64,000 bases of DNA from Heliopora coerulea (lineage: Eukaryota > Cnidaria > Anthozoa > Scleralcyonacea > Helioporidae). The notes under the pieces are model-generated. The model was not told where the DNA came from and searched no databases. It was given only the letters and a program-made list of their open reading frames with translations. Below are positions 1 through 29,678 of the stretch, in pieces. The stretch covers positions 931,001 through 995,000 of the forward strand of contig JASJOG010000106.1 in assembly GCA_030142905.1 (NCBI GenBank), read 5' to 3'. The translations under genes and the position numbers were made by a program. The first letter of the stretch is position 1. Each line of letters begins with the position of its first letter.

Positions 1-1124
1 GAATATCAAAATTACGAAACTAAATAACGGTACACGGTTATTAGCAGAATTAACCGATAAGCCGAATATTTGAAATCTATTAATGGCTCTTAGTTTTAGC
101 ACAATTTAATATTTTACCCAATGACCTAATGTATGTGTAGATGAAAGCAACCGAGTTGAACGGGGAGGTATCTTTTGGTACTCTATCAGTATATCTTTAC
201 TAAATTTCTTTTCTTGAAATAAATAACTACGGAGTAAAGGAAATGTCTCTTTTTCTTCCAAATGAGAAATTATAGTTAAACATTTCCACCAGATCTTTTC
301 CAGCTGTTTTATCCCAGTGACGAAGGTTGTAACTAAAAATCTCATTTTTAATTCTCAGTGAACTCAATTATCACTTGGCAAGTTGATGTAATAACTCACA
401 TCTGAGTTACACTGCATTCATTTCACATACACAAACCCTTACAATTAAATTAATTTTTACTGAATTTTAATTAACGTTATTAAACTTTGGCAGAATTTCT
501 GTAAGGGTATCCACAAAATTAAAAATGGGCTCGGCTAGGATGGCCAGTGCTGTCCACTACTTCAGTCGCTTGGCTTTGCGTTGTTATGTAATGCTATGTT
601 GTGTGGTGTGTCAAATAACTAATTGATGCAAATGCAATAATGTCAACAACAACAATAGTGATTATTATACATTCAAACTTCATTCTTGTTTCTTATTGGT
701 CGACATTCACCAGTTAATTCTCAATGTTCAGAAGCTGTGACATGGTTTCCACCGAATATCGTGAGTTATTAGAAGGTGCTGTCCTCGCTCAATGTTATCC
801 GCCTCAGCCTTCGGCTTCGACAGATAACAGTGACCTTGGTCGGGATAATTACTGACATCATGCTCAGCTTCATCCGATAACTGTTTATTATGTGTTTATT
901 AAATGATGTCTGGAAGCCGTGACATCATTTCCGCCGAATATCGTGAATTATTCGATGGAGCGGTCTAAAAAAGAACATTATTGAACGCTGACGATCTAAC
1001 CACCTCAAAGCCACAAAAATTACCATACAACAAAAATGGCGCCAGCAGTTTAGAAAGTTAATCGCACGAGTCTTTTTACTGCAACTCTTTTCTTACATTT
1101 ATCACTGTTTTGAATGTATAATAA

Positions 1125-1260
1125 AACAATTATTGGATTCGGCTTACGAGTAATGTCAAGAATTATCCAGACCTCGGTCAATGTTGTCTGCTGAAGCCGA
1201 AACATTGACCTCGGTCTGGATAATTCTTAATATCATGCTCAGCCTCATCCAATAATTGTG
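1125..1260. repeat. Palindromic MITE
   Basis: Outer arms around AACAATTATTGGATT (1125) and CATCCAATAATTGT (1246) are inverted, and the inner arms GAATTATCCAGACCTCGGTC and GACCTCGGTCTGGATAATTC repeat in inverted order. A second, more decayed copy of the right part lies at about 780-885. Short direct repeats built on CCGAATATCGTGARTTATT occur at 750 and 938. No coding content is seen. Confidence 0.65.
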
Positions 1261-1457
1261 TACTATCACTCCAACGATAAAAGAGAACAACAACAACAGC
1301 AGCAATAAATTCAAAGCGCGAACAACAAGCTCCAGTAACGATCAGCACCAGCGACGAGAAAAGACGAAAGCGAAACGACGTTGAACAAAAATATTAGTCC
1401 TTTTAGCTATACCTTTACAATAATTCAAATAACTTTTGAAATTTAATTCTCATTTAG

Positions 1458-18502
<17,045 letters not shown>

Positions 18503-18509
18503 TTAGACT

Positions 18510-21500
18510 GCATTATTACTACATTAAAATTACAAAGTCGACCCAGCAATATCTGGCAACATTTTCATTTTGAATTACAAATCCTTTCACTTGCATTTTT
18601 CTGAATCTATTTCTCCACAGTGCATAAGTTTGCCTAAAATCAACAAAGCATAAATAACAAAGTGAAGATCTATATTTGTGATTGAACGTAGTGTACAATA
18701 AATCTGTGTTATGAGATGTTTTGCGTTTTACACGACTTTTTTATCGCTTTGACATAAAGTGTAGTGTGTTTATGAAAAGACATGTTGTGAAGCCTGATCG
18801 TTTATTTTTGTTTCTTTAACTACCTTGGTTGGAATATAAATATCGAATTGTCAGGAGAGGTCATATGTTCCCTACTAAAATTATATTTTTATAGCGATAT
18901 TAACTATAGGATTTTCAATGTCCTTGTCCTCCCGTTTGTTAATTTGAAATTATAGGCTGGTTAAAATTTGTTCAACAGCAATTGTGTGTTTCTTATTTTG
19001 CTTACTTTTTCATCAGTTCTTCGGAAAAAATGCACACTGAAGGAAGAACCTTTGAATAATGCCTGGACATCCTCCTTAGACAAGTTGAACTTGTCTGCCG
19101 TTAGCTAGAGTGAAATGATAACGATACAAATTGTCAATGATGTTTGGTAAAGGTTTAAAATCCCTCAAATTCAGCATGAGATTTGATATCTAGTCGTTTT
19201 GCAAAACAAACAATAGCTACAAAACGTCGTCTGCTGTACAAGAAAAAACAATGATCGCGAGGATTAGGGAAAACTCGCGCGCGTATTTGATTCTTCGAGA
19301 GCAAAGGTTTTTTCAAATTAATTCCATCTTAGTCGATTTTGCAACTCGACAAAGAGTAGCTTTCTTATAAAAAAGTGTTCCTTGCACATGCCCCTCAAAG
19401 GGCACTTCACTATAGTACCATTTAAGACGCTAGATATTGTTTTTCGAAGCCAAAAACCCATACCCTTATACAGAACCAACAGATATTATAAATGCAATTC
19501 AATGGTTGCATGCAAGAGTATTTACTTTCGCGACACAGGTATGTCATTTTTCACACGTTAGACGGGACATCACATTAGAATGAACATTTGCCTTGGACGC
19601 CAAATTTCGTGGATTAAAACATGCAGTTTGGCAGAGGACAGAAAGTGAAGCAAAAAATACTGGTCAGAAACCTGGCTACGGCAAAACTGACGATGATTCC
19701 ATCTTTGACATAGACTGGACGTAGTAAGTTGCTTAAAGTATATATCGTTTACCCGAGAATAGCAAATCGTACTATTTCTGTATTTTATTTTTTAGTCTTC
19801 ATAACATCTATTTTTTTATGTGTTAATCGTCAGTATAAACGTTTTTAAAACTGGCTTTAAGGTTTTATGCTAACTTGCTTCAAATGATATTTTTCTGAAT
19901 CGAACTATATGATAGTTCAGAACAAAAGTTTGTTTTCTAGAGTAAAAATATTTTATCTGGTTCATACTTCAGTCTTTTCATCTTGTTAAATTTTTCCTTT
20001 GGAAGCCTGTCCTCAATGCATACTGATGCCAAAAATTTGTCTCAATTTAAGCCAAGTCATATCCCTAAACTTCTGCATCTAGAATTATATATATGATTAT
20101 TCATCAATTTTATTACAGTAGTATGGCAAATTTGTGTGACTGCACTTATGTTTCCCTCTCCGAATTAACAATTTCAAAACAGAAAATTAAAATTTTGTGC
20201 CCATGTACTTTCATCACTTCTCATATTTCACAAATTGCAATCTACAACACAGAGTATAGCCAGATTAGGTTATTCAGAGCCTGGATAATTTAACTGAGGG
20301 CTAATTCCTATCAAGCACCATTGAACGTCAAGGCTATGAAATGCATAGTTACCCAGAAAAGAATGGACCCTGCATTCGTTTTGCTGAATGTTAAAGCGGT
20401 TAAATAGCAATACTTGGTGAAATTATTTAAGAATCTTAATTTATCTACACCATGCAGATAACAAAAGATGAAGTCTGCTTTCGTAGCCTTTGGTAACAAA
20501 AATTTCATAGTTGTACAATGAAGAACGAAGTACCACACAAAACAAGGGTGGAACCAGAGGGGTTGAGAGGGGGCCAATAGCTCCCCTGTCGGGGGAAAAT
20601 TAACAATTTGTTGGGGGAATTGTCACTCGTAACCATTTCTAAACTGTGAAAACGAGGGGTACTTGTTATTTATTTAGCCAAAAAGATAACAGACTCTCCT
20701 TATGTCAATTCTCAAAATAAACTGTTTTTAGCCAGCTGTTGCGATTGTTCTGGTGAAAAAAACATGTTTTTGACCTTTCAATAAGGAAATTGTAAGGAAA
20801 CGTGGTTCCGGCCCACTTTGGCTTAGCCCCCATGTCGGGGACGTTAGCCACTGCGTCGGGGAATTACTGGTACCACCCATGTTTCAAAATCTCAAGTCAT
20901 ATTGTAAATATATTGTCAACTTCACCTGGTGAGGAGGACTAGCATCTGCTGTTAGTTTTACTAACAGTAGCTAAATTTTGCTGATTTGTCAGATTCCAAA
21001 ACTCCACCGAAACTCAAGTGCATGATTTTTGTAAACTACTTGATTTGACCGCTTTTCTCCAGCTCTATCGTGTTTTGGAAACTCTAGCACTTCGTTTTCC
21101 GATTGATATGTCAGGTGCAACATCATGAAAACAACCTAAACCACTACATTCATTTTATAACCCATGGTTTTCAATATTCCGCATTGACTGTTTACAGTTC
21201 AATGCGATATATGTTTATTTGAGGTGCTGGTCCCCAACTAGTCAAAACAGCAGTTTGGTTATTTTAAAGCGGTGAAAGTGTTAATTAGTAGCAAACATAG
21301 TCGGGTTTTTCTGCACAGTTCAATACACTTCATACCTACTAATATTTTGCATGCGATTTCACATGTAAAAAAAAAAAATTAATCAGTAGATGTGGAACAC
21401 GTACCCGCTTAAGCTGCATTTGTGGAATATTGAGTGGTTGTCTTTTGAGGCTACAACTTTTTGTTTCATATGCCAATGACTTACAACAATTCATACATGT

Positions 21501-21880
21501 AAAAACAAACAACTTGCAACGAATATGCAAGACCGTGGCTTGCCAAGACCTGGAAGGCGTGTGCCCTAAATTATCAATTACTAATTGCCAACTTTAATTT
21601 AATTTCTCGAGATCTAGGAATTCGTACACCATTTAGCCGGAATTTGAAACTAAGTCACCTTAGTCGGCATGTATGCGTCTGAATCACAGAATTAAAGTCA
21701 CATTCTCTCACGGTTTACGTCCTGGGAACGAGGTTGTGCTAAAGTATAAAAACAAGCAATATACTGCCCATACTTAGCTGCCCTTATTTGTCCTCACCAT
21801 TTTGAATTTACCATTATGTTGGTTCATGCTTACTTTTTGTTTATGTTATAGCTAAAATTAAAAGAGGCAACCAAGCAGAG
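18510..21880. other. Intergenic stretch, no gene seen
   Basis: Only short random open frames. It contains the 3' end region of the TSP1-MAM gene and a repeat at about 20520-20890 with related outer ends (GGGTGGAACCAG and TGGTACCACCC). I see no conserved protein or RNA. Confidence 0.5.
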
Positions 21881-21989
21881 AGATTAGAAGTTTTATTCAT
21901 TCATGTAAATAAAACCACAGTGATTACAGGAATCTTTTCATGTTAAATCTGTACTTTCTTAATAACCAGAAACTTGGAAGACGGTCAAA

Positions 21990-22100
21990 TTAATCATCCC
22001 CAGATCCTTCTTCTGAAATGCATTTTCGTAAAGGAAATCCGAATTTACCCTTTTTCCACATGCACTTCGATCCAGGTTCACATCCACATCCGAAGATATT
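21990..22100 (-). CDS. Exon 3: second cysteine block and stop
   Basis: 36 codons plus TAA after acceptor AAAACAG. Contains IFGCGCEPGSKCMWKKGKFG and a last cysteine, then an acidic EEGSGDD tail. Confidence 0.85.
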   Translation of the reverse strand, partial: NIFGCGCEPGSKCMWKKGKFGFPLRKCISEEGSGDD

Positions 22101-23332
22101 CTGTTTTCGGGGCAGATAAAAAATAAATGTCAGACCAAAAAGAAACTCCAGCACGGTTAGAAAATAAGATTTTTACTATACCATACCTTGAAACTTTAAA
22201 TTTTCTCTCACTTTAGATATCTTAGGGTTGAGATATTTTAGTTTCTCTCATATCCAATAAGTACGTACCGCATGGTAACATGTTTTTCCTTCTGGAATAT
22301 AATTCTTACATCTCCGGAGGAAACAACATTGATCCTCACAGTCGTCGTTGGACCGGCATTTCTGCATAAAATAATAATACATACTAATCACTTTTTGTGT
22401 AGGATAAAAAACCCAGGGACGGATCTAGGGTCTTCTATCAGGATGGGAGTGAAGGGTCCGAAACAAATAGGGCATTGAATTCGCGAATATCAAAGGACAT
22501 CGATCATGCTGAAAAATTACTACGATCACATTTACACCATTGTACTTAAACATATTTAATTATTTTTAGGACCCCTATAAATAAATGTTTTAAAGACAGG
22601 ATTGAATAGGAAAAATCAACTCTCATCTCAACTAAGGTTGCCCGAAAGCCTAAATGTTGTAGCTTGTCTTTCTTCATGAAGTCGATATTCCCTATGAGGC
22701 ATATTCACAACAGCACATTCAAACAAAATGGCGGCCGCATGAGGTCTCGTGGGCACTTGATCACCTCGCGAGTTCTTACTGGTCTTGCTTGACGCAGATG
22801 GTCAAAATTGTGACAAGGGCACGACGCCCCATCCAAGACTTCGAGGAAAAGAGAAATTTCTTTCTGCAAATTTTTTAAAGAATATTTTTATATTTTGTAG
22901 ACATAAAAAAGGACACTCGCTTTGACATGAGGGGGTTGGACCACCACCACCCTCTGGATCTGCCACTGCAAGCCTATTTTTTCAAAGTGCATCATAAGAC
23001 TTCGGAATGTTAACTAGAAACAAGGATTTTAACATATTTTGCATTGAGTGTTATTTATGTTTCAACTAGATTTTAGTCACCATCAGCAATGCTACTAATT
23101 AACAGGATGAGCGATATATATATATATATATATTATTTATTTTGCAGTAAAATGCTGTCGCTACTCAGAGTTTCACGCGGTACGCGATCATCAGGCAACT
23201 GATGTGTGACATTTGTGTTGCATACTCTTCTTGGTATATATATATATATATATATAATTTGTTTCGTATTTGCCATACGAAACAAATTTGTAGTAAATCT
23301 TTATGAAGTAACCCAAGTTTACCTTGTCTTGC

Positions 23333-23376
<44 letters not shown>

Positions 23377-23971
23377 CCAATGCAAAACTTTTTTTATTAT
23401 CTTACAATTATTTAAGATTAGGTGAGTTCAATTAGATTCTCTCTGATTTTCAATTAATAGCGCATTAGCTCACCATTCTTGCCATAAGATTTAGCCATCA
23501 CCACGTTCTTTCGTAGCATTCCTGGTGATGACTAAAATCTAGTCGGAACGTAGCTGATACTCAGTAAAAAAAGTATGTTGACAATATTCAGAGTTACCGT
23601 TGTTTTGTATTTTATGAAGATTGAAGAAGTGTGATTTTGAAGATCCCGGATAGATGTGGTGATAAACGTAGAGGTATTACAGCGTTTTCATTACGGAAAA
23701 GAGGATGTTCTGAAACTCGTTCATTGCTTGAACTATTTCGTATGCATGTTTCCTATACTTACACCTTGGCACATTAGACCGCATCATCAAAGTACCCAAA
23801 AGATAAATTTACGAACGTTTAAAATGTGGAAAAATCTTAGCTACAAAGGACGAAAAATCGTTATAATTAGTTACTTACTTTCCCGAAGAAGAACCTCTTC
23901 TGCTCTGCACCGACAGCTAGAGCAAATGTTGCCAATGCAACAACGACTAAGACAAGCTTTAAAGTAGCCAT
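21990..23971 (-). CDS. Small secreted ten-cysteine protein, 3 exons, complete
   Basis: Three phase-0 exons (23971-23879, 22361-22269, 22100-21990) encode 98 residues. Exon 1 is a clear signal peptide (hydrophobic LVLVVVALATFALAVGA after MATLK) followed by EQKRFFFGK, with a dibasic KR. The mature part has ten cysteines: a CRSNDDCEDQCC start, RRC, a G-K-T-C step, then GCGCEPGSKC and a final KC. That spacing (C..DC...CC...C...C...C.C..G..C...C) resembles the colipase/prokineticin/Dickkopf-type fold. I do not recognise a named family. Secretion is strongly supported; a signalling, defence or venom role is open. A minus-strand AATAAA lies about 100 bp after the stop, and an ATAAATA box lies about 125 bp upstream of the start. 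Confidence 0.8.
22269..22361 (-). CDS. Exon 2: first cysteine block
   Basis: 31 codons bounded by acceptor TATGCAG and donor GTACGT. Six cysteines, including a CC pair, in KCRSNDDCEDQCCF and then RRC and KTC. Phase 0 on both sides. Confidence 0.85.
22414..22968. mobile_element. TIR element (CAGGGACGGATCTAGG ends)
   Basis: Outer ends CAGGGACGGATCTAGG and CCTCTGGATCTGCCACTG are inverted. Similar ends (GGCGGAT type) bound 31724-32751 and 43865-44788, so a family is present. The ends resemble hAT-type MITEs, but no 8-bp target duplication is seen. It lies in intron 1 of the cysteine-rich gene. Confidence 0.5.
23157..23199 (-). ncRNA. Hammerhead ribozyme motif (minus strand)
   Basis: Minus strand: GTTGC (stem I), CTGATGA, stem II CGCG-TAC-CGCG, GAAA, stem III AC-TCTGA-GT, cleavage site GTA, GCGAC (stem I, 5 bp with one G-U). 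All core bases are intact. It sits alone between TA repeats, as a severed PLE-type tail, inside an intron of the cysteine-rich gene and in the same orientation. Confidence 0.75.
23335..23371. repeat. (TA)n microsatellite
   Basis: Perfect AT dinucleotide run; shorter runs at 23117 and 23236 flank the ribozyme motif. Confidence 0.95.
23879..23971 (-). CDS. Exon 1: signal peptide
   Basis: 31 codons from ATG at 23971. The hydrophobic core LVLVVVALATFALAVG gives a textbook signal peptide, with cleavage predicted after GA. The donor GTAAGTAA follows GGG AAA in phase 0. Confidence 0.85.
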
Positions 23972-24099
23972 TGAATTCTACTGAACCAAGCAAACCACAA
24001 GACTTACTTCCAACTGCTCTGCTTAATACGCGGTTGAAGAATGATTTAACTTTGGCATCACAACTTGTTATCAAAGATTCCTACAAAACAGCTGGTATT

Positions 24100-25430
24100 T
24101 ATTCAGGCGAGAAACAAGGAGTCAAATGCAAACATTTTATCGCCTTAAATAAAGACGCTTGGTTCAGCTTGGATGTGATTGACTGTTCAGTAGTTGTAAT
24201 TTTCTAACAGACAGGATAATAAATATTCGTGTGCTATAAATGAAAAGGATTATAATGAGTATACATTTCCCTGTATAAACATTTCAGTTTCATCACATTT
24301 CGGATTTCGGATTCGTTTTTGCAGTAATTACGTGTATCGTAGCAACTTTAGTTTTCGGAGCAAATTTACGAAGTTATTTCATTTTTCACCACAAAATAGT
24401 TCCAATTTACCCTACCAGTTCTTCAGCTGCGTAGGTCGTTTTTGAATATTTGAATGTGAACTACCGTAATTTCTTTAGTGTTCGTTAATTCATTGTGTGA
24501 GACAGGATCCTGTGTGACGCGATTAAGACCACCATATATTGGGTAAAAGAATATTTATCTGTTGACTTACATAACTTTTCGGGAGAATACTCTTACATAC
24601 CATGGTTATCACGTTCTGACAATTGGTTCTACATAACCAAATTATTTAATTGAAGGATTTAGCACATTTGCTGCTATGAATCCTTCATCACGTGTGCGAC
24701 GCGTGATTACTGAAATTTATTGATAATTCATGAGGAAAGCAGAAAAGATCTTCTCAAACTTATTAACAATTCACGAATTATCGTAAACAATCCATGAACG
24801 CATACCATACTCATGTATTTTGACATCAAAACTTGTAGGGAACTCACTAGTGATCTGGATCACATTATTTTGACTTGGTAATTGATATATTCCGATCAAT
24901 GAACTCCAAACAGGGGGATGAACCAGGGGACTCCAAACAGTCGAAAACAACAAAAATCTCGGCCGGGGCTACGTCCCTCGGATTTCATCTTTTGTCGTGT
25001 TTGGAACTCCTGATGAAACATTCAAACTCATGTTTGAACAACAGTCTGATATCCAGTACCACCGAGAGGGAGGGGGATAATGGGGTGAAATTGACCTCGG
25101 GCCGGGAAGAAATCAAGGGGCCTGGAATAAGAAACTGTTGCGCAGGTGCCATCAGTGGTTCTAAGTAAAATAAGACAATATGATTATTTTTGCATTTCAA
25201 TTTGGCAATTTCTGAGTTCAAAAAAACGAAAAAATGAATGATTTTATGTTACATGACGTTTTCACTTCTGTGACATCGATTTGCGTGGTTTAACTTAAAG
25301 TAGCACTTTAGAGCAGACAATATGGATTCACCATTCATGGACTACAGAATTAACTAGATATGAAGAAACGTTTGAAGACCTGGTATAAAATTTTGAGCTT
25401 GGTATTACTTGTGTTTATTAGTTTAAATTT
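24100..25430. other. Intergenic stretch, no gene seen
   Basis: Upstream flank of the cysteine-rich gene. I see only short open frames without recognisable domains. Confidence 0.5.
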
Positions 25431-25800
25431 CCACGGCAAGCAGAGAACTTGAGGAGGACTTCACTGACTTACTTTGCAATCCTTGTAATCTAATTCCAAC
25501 TAATACTAAAATCTTATATCGTTGTAATAATAACAATCCTAATCAACTCCTTATCCTAGAATCACTATTGATAAAACGTAATATGCCACAACTCAACAGT
25601 GGTCTTAAAGCTTGTAAAAAACTGTCATTGTTCTAGAGCCATTAAACCATCACATTGGCTTACACCATCCTGTAATTGTATACTTCCGCTGCGTCTGTAA
25701 GTAGCTATACATATAGATCACCGCTTGCTTGTAGTCTCATTGGTTTGACAATGTCTTTGGAATAAAGACGAAATATCACCGACTCTGTCTGTACACTCTT
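25430..25800 (+). pseudogene. Penelope-like element C-terminal relic
   Basis: The frame 25442-25636 is open for 64 codons and reads RELEEDFTDLLCNPC, then NQLLILESLLIKRNMPQLNS and ACKKLSLF before a stop. The L-I-LE-L-IK---P-LN pattern matches the end of GIY-YIG domains in PLEs. The tail GGAATAAAGACGAAATATC follows. Everything upstream is lost. Confidence 0.6.
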
Positions 25801-25809
25801 GTTTTTTAA

Positions 25810-27200
25810 CTTAAATATCAAGAACACAAGATGTCTATTTTCGGAATTTGTTTTATTTTGTATTTTCTTAGTTTAAATTTAGATTTGCTTTATTGTTTTG
25901 TTCATTTTTTCAAGTTCATACGGTGAGACATTAATGCATTACAGTGAATGAGTTTAACAATTAAACGTCTCATAAAAAATTCCGAAAAATCAAGAATACA
26001 AAGCTTTATTCTTTCGAATAGTTCGTGAGTTAGTCAAATCAATTTTCGACTGGAAGGAGTAAATCAACTTCTCTACCACCCCTCGGGCCCGCAGCGGCTC
26101 TCGGTGGCACTGAGATATCCTAAAAGTGTTTGGATACGATGATCAAACGTTTGCATAAATTAATCAAACATTTACCCAGATTCTCTCCTAAAATATTAAT
26201 TCGTGAAAAGTTACAGTAAATATTCGAACCAGACGTATATTGCATTGTTGAATCAAACATTTGAAAGAAAAGAGGTTCAAAAAATTCAGCTTCACTCCGT
26301 TTTTAAAACGCTCTTCTCCATGTTTAATCTCCACTGGTCACTCTGAATTTGTCTCATTTAAAAAAGACAAATGTTGATGGGTGGATTTCGGGAAGTGCTG
26401 AGGGGCGGACGTTCTTCTGTTCTCCAGAGAAGTAATACTCTTCGCTCTCCAAATGCGCCACTCATGGTCGGCCAAATGTGCCTTTTACAGTACGAAGAGG
26501 GAATTTCTGTTCAGTTATCTCTTGGGCAACGCTAAAATAGGCGCTTGTAGGATTCAAATATTTAGCGGGATAGCGTACTTTCACCTCCCGCAAACACTGT
26601 TTTCTCTCTCCTTTGGTGGACCCCCAAACTCAAATCCCAAAAGGACTACAGAACTGTACCTCAAATTTACTCTTCAACTATTTATTTGCCGAAATAAGTT
26701 ATCGAAACTGTTGGAAATTGGACAGTCTGAACTATTCACTGTACTTTAAAATCCCTCTTGAGATTGTGCATGACCACTCAAGCAACAAAGCATGAAACGA
26801 CTCGATTGATTTTCACCATCAATTGGTGAAGCTGTTTTGGAACTAGGGTTTTGAGCCTAAAATCGTGTTATGCTCCTAAAATCGTGTTATGCTGCCCCAA
26901 AGTGACACTTTTAGATTTTTCGAAAAATTTGCCGTGAATTCTGTGTAGTTTGAAAATGAATTTCTCGTGTTCCATCTATACACTAGATCTTGTCATTGGA
27001 CGTTTTCTCCATGACCTCGATAATTGTTAACTCGGCTGTCTTTGAAAGTTACTTGCTTATAATCGCTACAATGTTTAAACACATGTTACTTTTCAAATTA
27101 GTTTGAATTTCTTAAAACAAACAGCGCTGAGAAAGCGAGACAATTAATCAAATTTTTTAGTCAACTGTTTGTAGAAAATAAATTAATACAAATACTTCTT
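25810..27200. other. Stretch without a recognised gene
   Basis: Open frames of up to 98 codons (26453-26749) show no domain. A short duplicated segment (TAAAATCGTGTTATGCT, twice at 26858-26892) is the only clear repeat. Confidence 0.45.
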
Positions 27201-27933
27201 TTAGGAGATGGTAAGGCGGAAGAATTTCATCCCAAGCTTGGTGCCAACTTGGGTAGTTGGTATGAATCTTTTTTGTGACGAATTTCAATTTTGACTGTGC
27301 ACAATCACATAAGTGACAGGTGCCACGTTTCTTCGTAACTAAAGACTATGGATGACCATGCATTCACGGTTTTACTAAGCCTATATAACGTCCAATTCTC
27401 ACTCTCTGAACTGCTTTGTCTGCCTCTCGCCCATTTTTTTTAAAGGAGGACGAAGTGCTGGCTGATACACAAAGGTTAACTGCTTCAACATCAATTTGAT
27501 GTTTCGTGGAAATGGATATTTTATCCTCAAATCCAACCAGACTGAAATATTCTCCCTCGGTATTCAGTTAGCATTTCGCGCAATATTACCAGCAAAGTGA
27601 GTCTGTGCAATATTGCACCGTCTGTCAATTTTTCATTGGAAATTGGTAAACATGGTTTATACGCATGCGGAAATGCATGGCGATCTCATCCATTTGTCAT
27701 TCTATCACAGCAGTATCTTCAACGCAAATGCAAAATATGGTCGTTTGTGTCGGTTAACTTCATTAAAAATAAAGGAGAATAAAGCGAATAAAGTAATTGT
27801 AACAGCAGCAAATTTTGAAAGTTTTTCATACGAACACAATTTCTGTTTTTAAAAATCTATTATCTTTATTTCTAAAAATCTGTCGGTACAACCTATGTCC
27901 TAATTTTTGCAATTGCTGACATTAATTTTCAGA

Positions 27934-28107
27934 AAAACTCACGGGAAAAAGAATCGGGTAAATTGTGGCACTCTAACAATAAATAACAGCACAATTTGTC
28001 AGATGTTTGGAGTTTCTGATACTTTATCCATGGTTAAATATACTTCGTGTGGAACTGATAATTATTTAAAAGAAATGTCCCATAAATACTTTAGTTATTA
28101 CAGCAGG
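27934..28107 (+). CDS. Candidate orphan exon, unassigned
   Basis: Between acceptor AATTTTCAG and donor GTAAAG an open frame reads KKNRVNCGTLTINNSTICQM, then MVKYTSCGTDNYLKEM, with three cysteines. Two other exon-like pieces with good splice sites lie upstream at about 27206-27255 and 27449-27477. No family is recognised, and no start or end was found. This could be chance. Confidence 0.25.
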
Positions 28108-28223
28108 TAAAGAAAGAAAATGTTGGGATGGTCCGAATGGTGAGCGAAAGTTTACATATTTAGCAAAGTGGCACGCATTCTTAACCTTAAGTAAGTTTGC
28201 ATTCATGCAGTAAACAGAATTTA

Positions 28224-29678
28224 AAGGGCACTCCAGCCCCAAAACAAGTTTTATTTAGATGAATGGTCTATGTGACCTTACCTCAGAATGGGTATTAGTT
28301 CTCTTTAAATCTTCTTGGTTAGGGAGAAGTTTGACTTTGTTTGTCGTGTTTTCCGAGTACTGTAGGCCACCATTTTTGCTTGCATGCGGGCGAATGCGGT
28401 CGCTCCCATTAGCGGTGTGACGTCATTGATTGATAGAAAGTTTATCAGGTTGCTGCGTCGCTGTGTATTCTCAAATAATTTTCTCAGTCGTGTGCTAGAG
28501 GATTTATATCTAAAACTTGGAATATTCAAAGTTTCAAACAATTATTCAAATGTCTGGACCGAGAAGTGACTCTTCGGAAAACGAAGATAACACCAACACT
28601 GAGGTTAAACTTCGGTCATAATCTCAATTTTTATCGTTCCAACATCTGTGAAGGATTGCATTTCATTGACATCAGTAGAGATACCTTCAGACAAGTCTTG
28701 TTGTAGGAGACTCTCTGGCTGTTGCTCATCAGCAGATACTTGCGATTGCACTTGACTTACATTGGTATCAGCGTCTTCAGGTAATTCGCACACCCGCTCG
28801 GACTTCGACGTTTCTTCCAGTGAAGGCAGCCATTTAACATCTTAAGAAAACATGTATTGTCTAAATGTAATGTCTGTATAGTTTATCATTTTAATATATT
28901 AACGAAGAGACCAAAATAAGCTTTGTTATTGGATATATTCCCATCATTATTTATTTAGATTTTATTTGCGTGTTTGTACATTGACATAACTACTGAAACT
29001 ATTTATATAACCATCAGTAAGTATATACGCATTGATTTTGCCACTAAGAAATAGTACCTCTCTTCTTGCGCGCACAATGTTTCTACGTTGGCCGGTGAAT
29101 CTCGGGTTACCAGTACTTCTTTGTGGAAATATTGAAGGAAGCGAATTAGCCTTTGTTTTGGTAATCAGGTATGAGTCCACGTAAGTTTTCCTCGAAGCAA
29201 TCAGGCATGAAATGTTCTGAACAAACAAACGGATCGTTGGGACTGCATGGATTAGCTCGGCGAATTCTCGCTAACCACGCTTGTCGCAGGCGTTTTTCTG
29301 TAGGAATTCGATGGTAAATTATTCCCGTAGTCTTACGTAATTTGTTTGTGCAGTTTGGAACCATGCAATGACGCATTATAAGAAATATCAAAGAAACAAC
29401 AGCAATATTTGCGAACGGGCGGAAGGCTACGCTGTAGAAATCTACAAGTAGACTTTGTTTCTATCACTCAATGACGTCACACCACCAATGGACGCTACCG
29501 CTTTCGCCCGCAAACAAGCAAAAATGGCGGCCTACAGTACTCGGTAAAACAAAGGCAAACAAAGTCAAATTTCTCCCAAACCAAGAATATTTTAAGATAA
29601 CTAATACCCGTTCTGAGATAAGCTCACATAGACCTTTTATCTAAGTAAAACTTGTTTTGAGGTTGGAGTGTCCCTTTA
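28224..29678. mobile_element. Kolobok-like DNA transposon with THAP relic
   Basis: Inverted ends of about 210 bp start AGGGCACTCCAGCCCCAAAA and finish TTGGAGTGTCCCT, both next to TTAA. TTAA target sites and a THAP-bearing protein fit the Kolobok superfamily. The interior carries only a THAP finger and an acidic fragment (28793-28605 minus), with no DDE catalytic core seen. It is likely non-autonomous. Confidence 0.65.
29146..29391 (-). pseudogene. THAP zinc-finger exon within the transposon
   Basis: Reads MRHCMVPNCTNKLRKTTG, then YHRIPTEKRLRQAWLARIRR, then FVCSEHFMPDCFEENL. The C-x4-C and C-x2-H zinc ligands of a C2CH THAP finger are all present. THAP fingers bind DNA and are found in P-element and Kolobok transposases. 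The frame ends after PDYQNKG without the rest of a transposase. Confidence 0.75.

Noticed and set aside
106..345. 79-codon minus frame ending TLGHWVKY
   Set aside because: The GHWV end vaguely recalls protease domains of mobile elements, but no other motif or splice context supports a gene.
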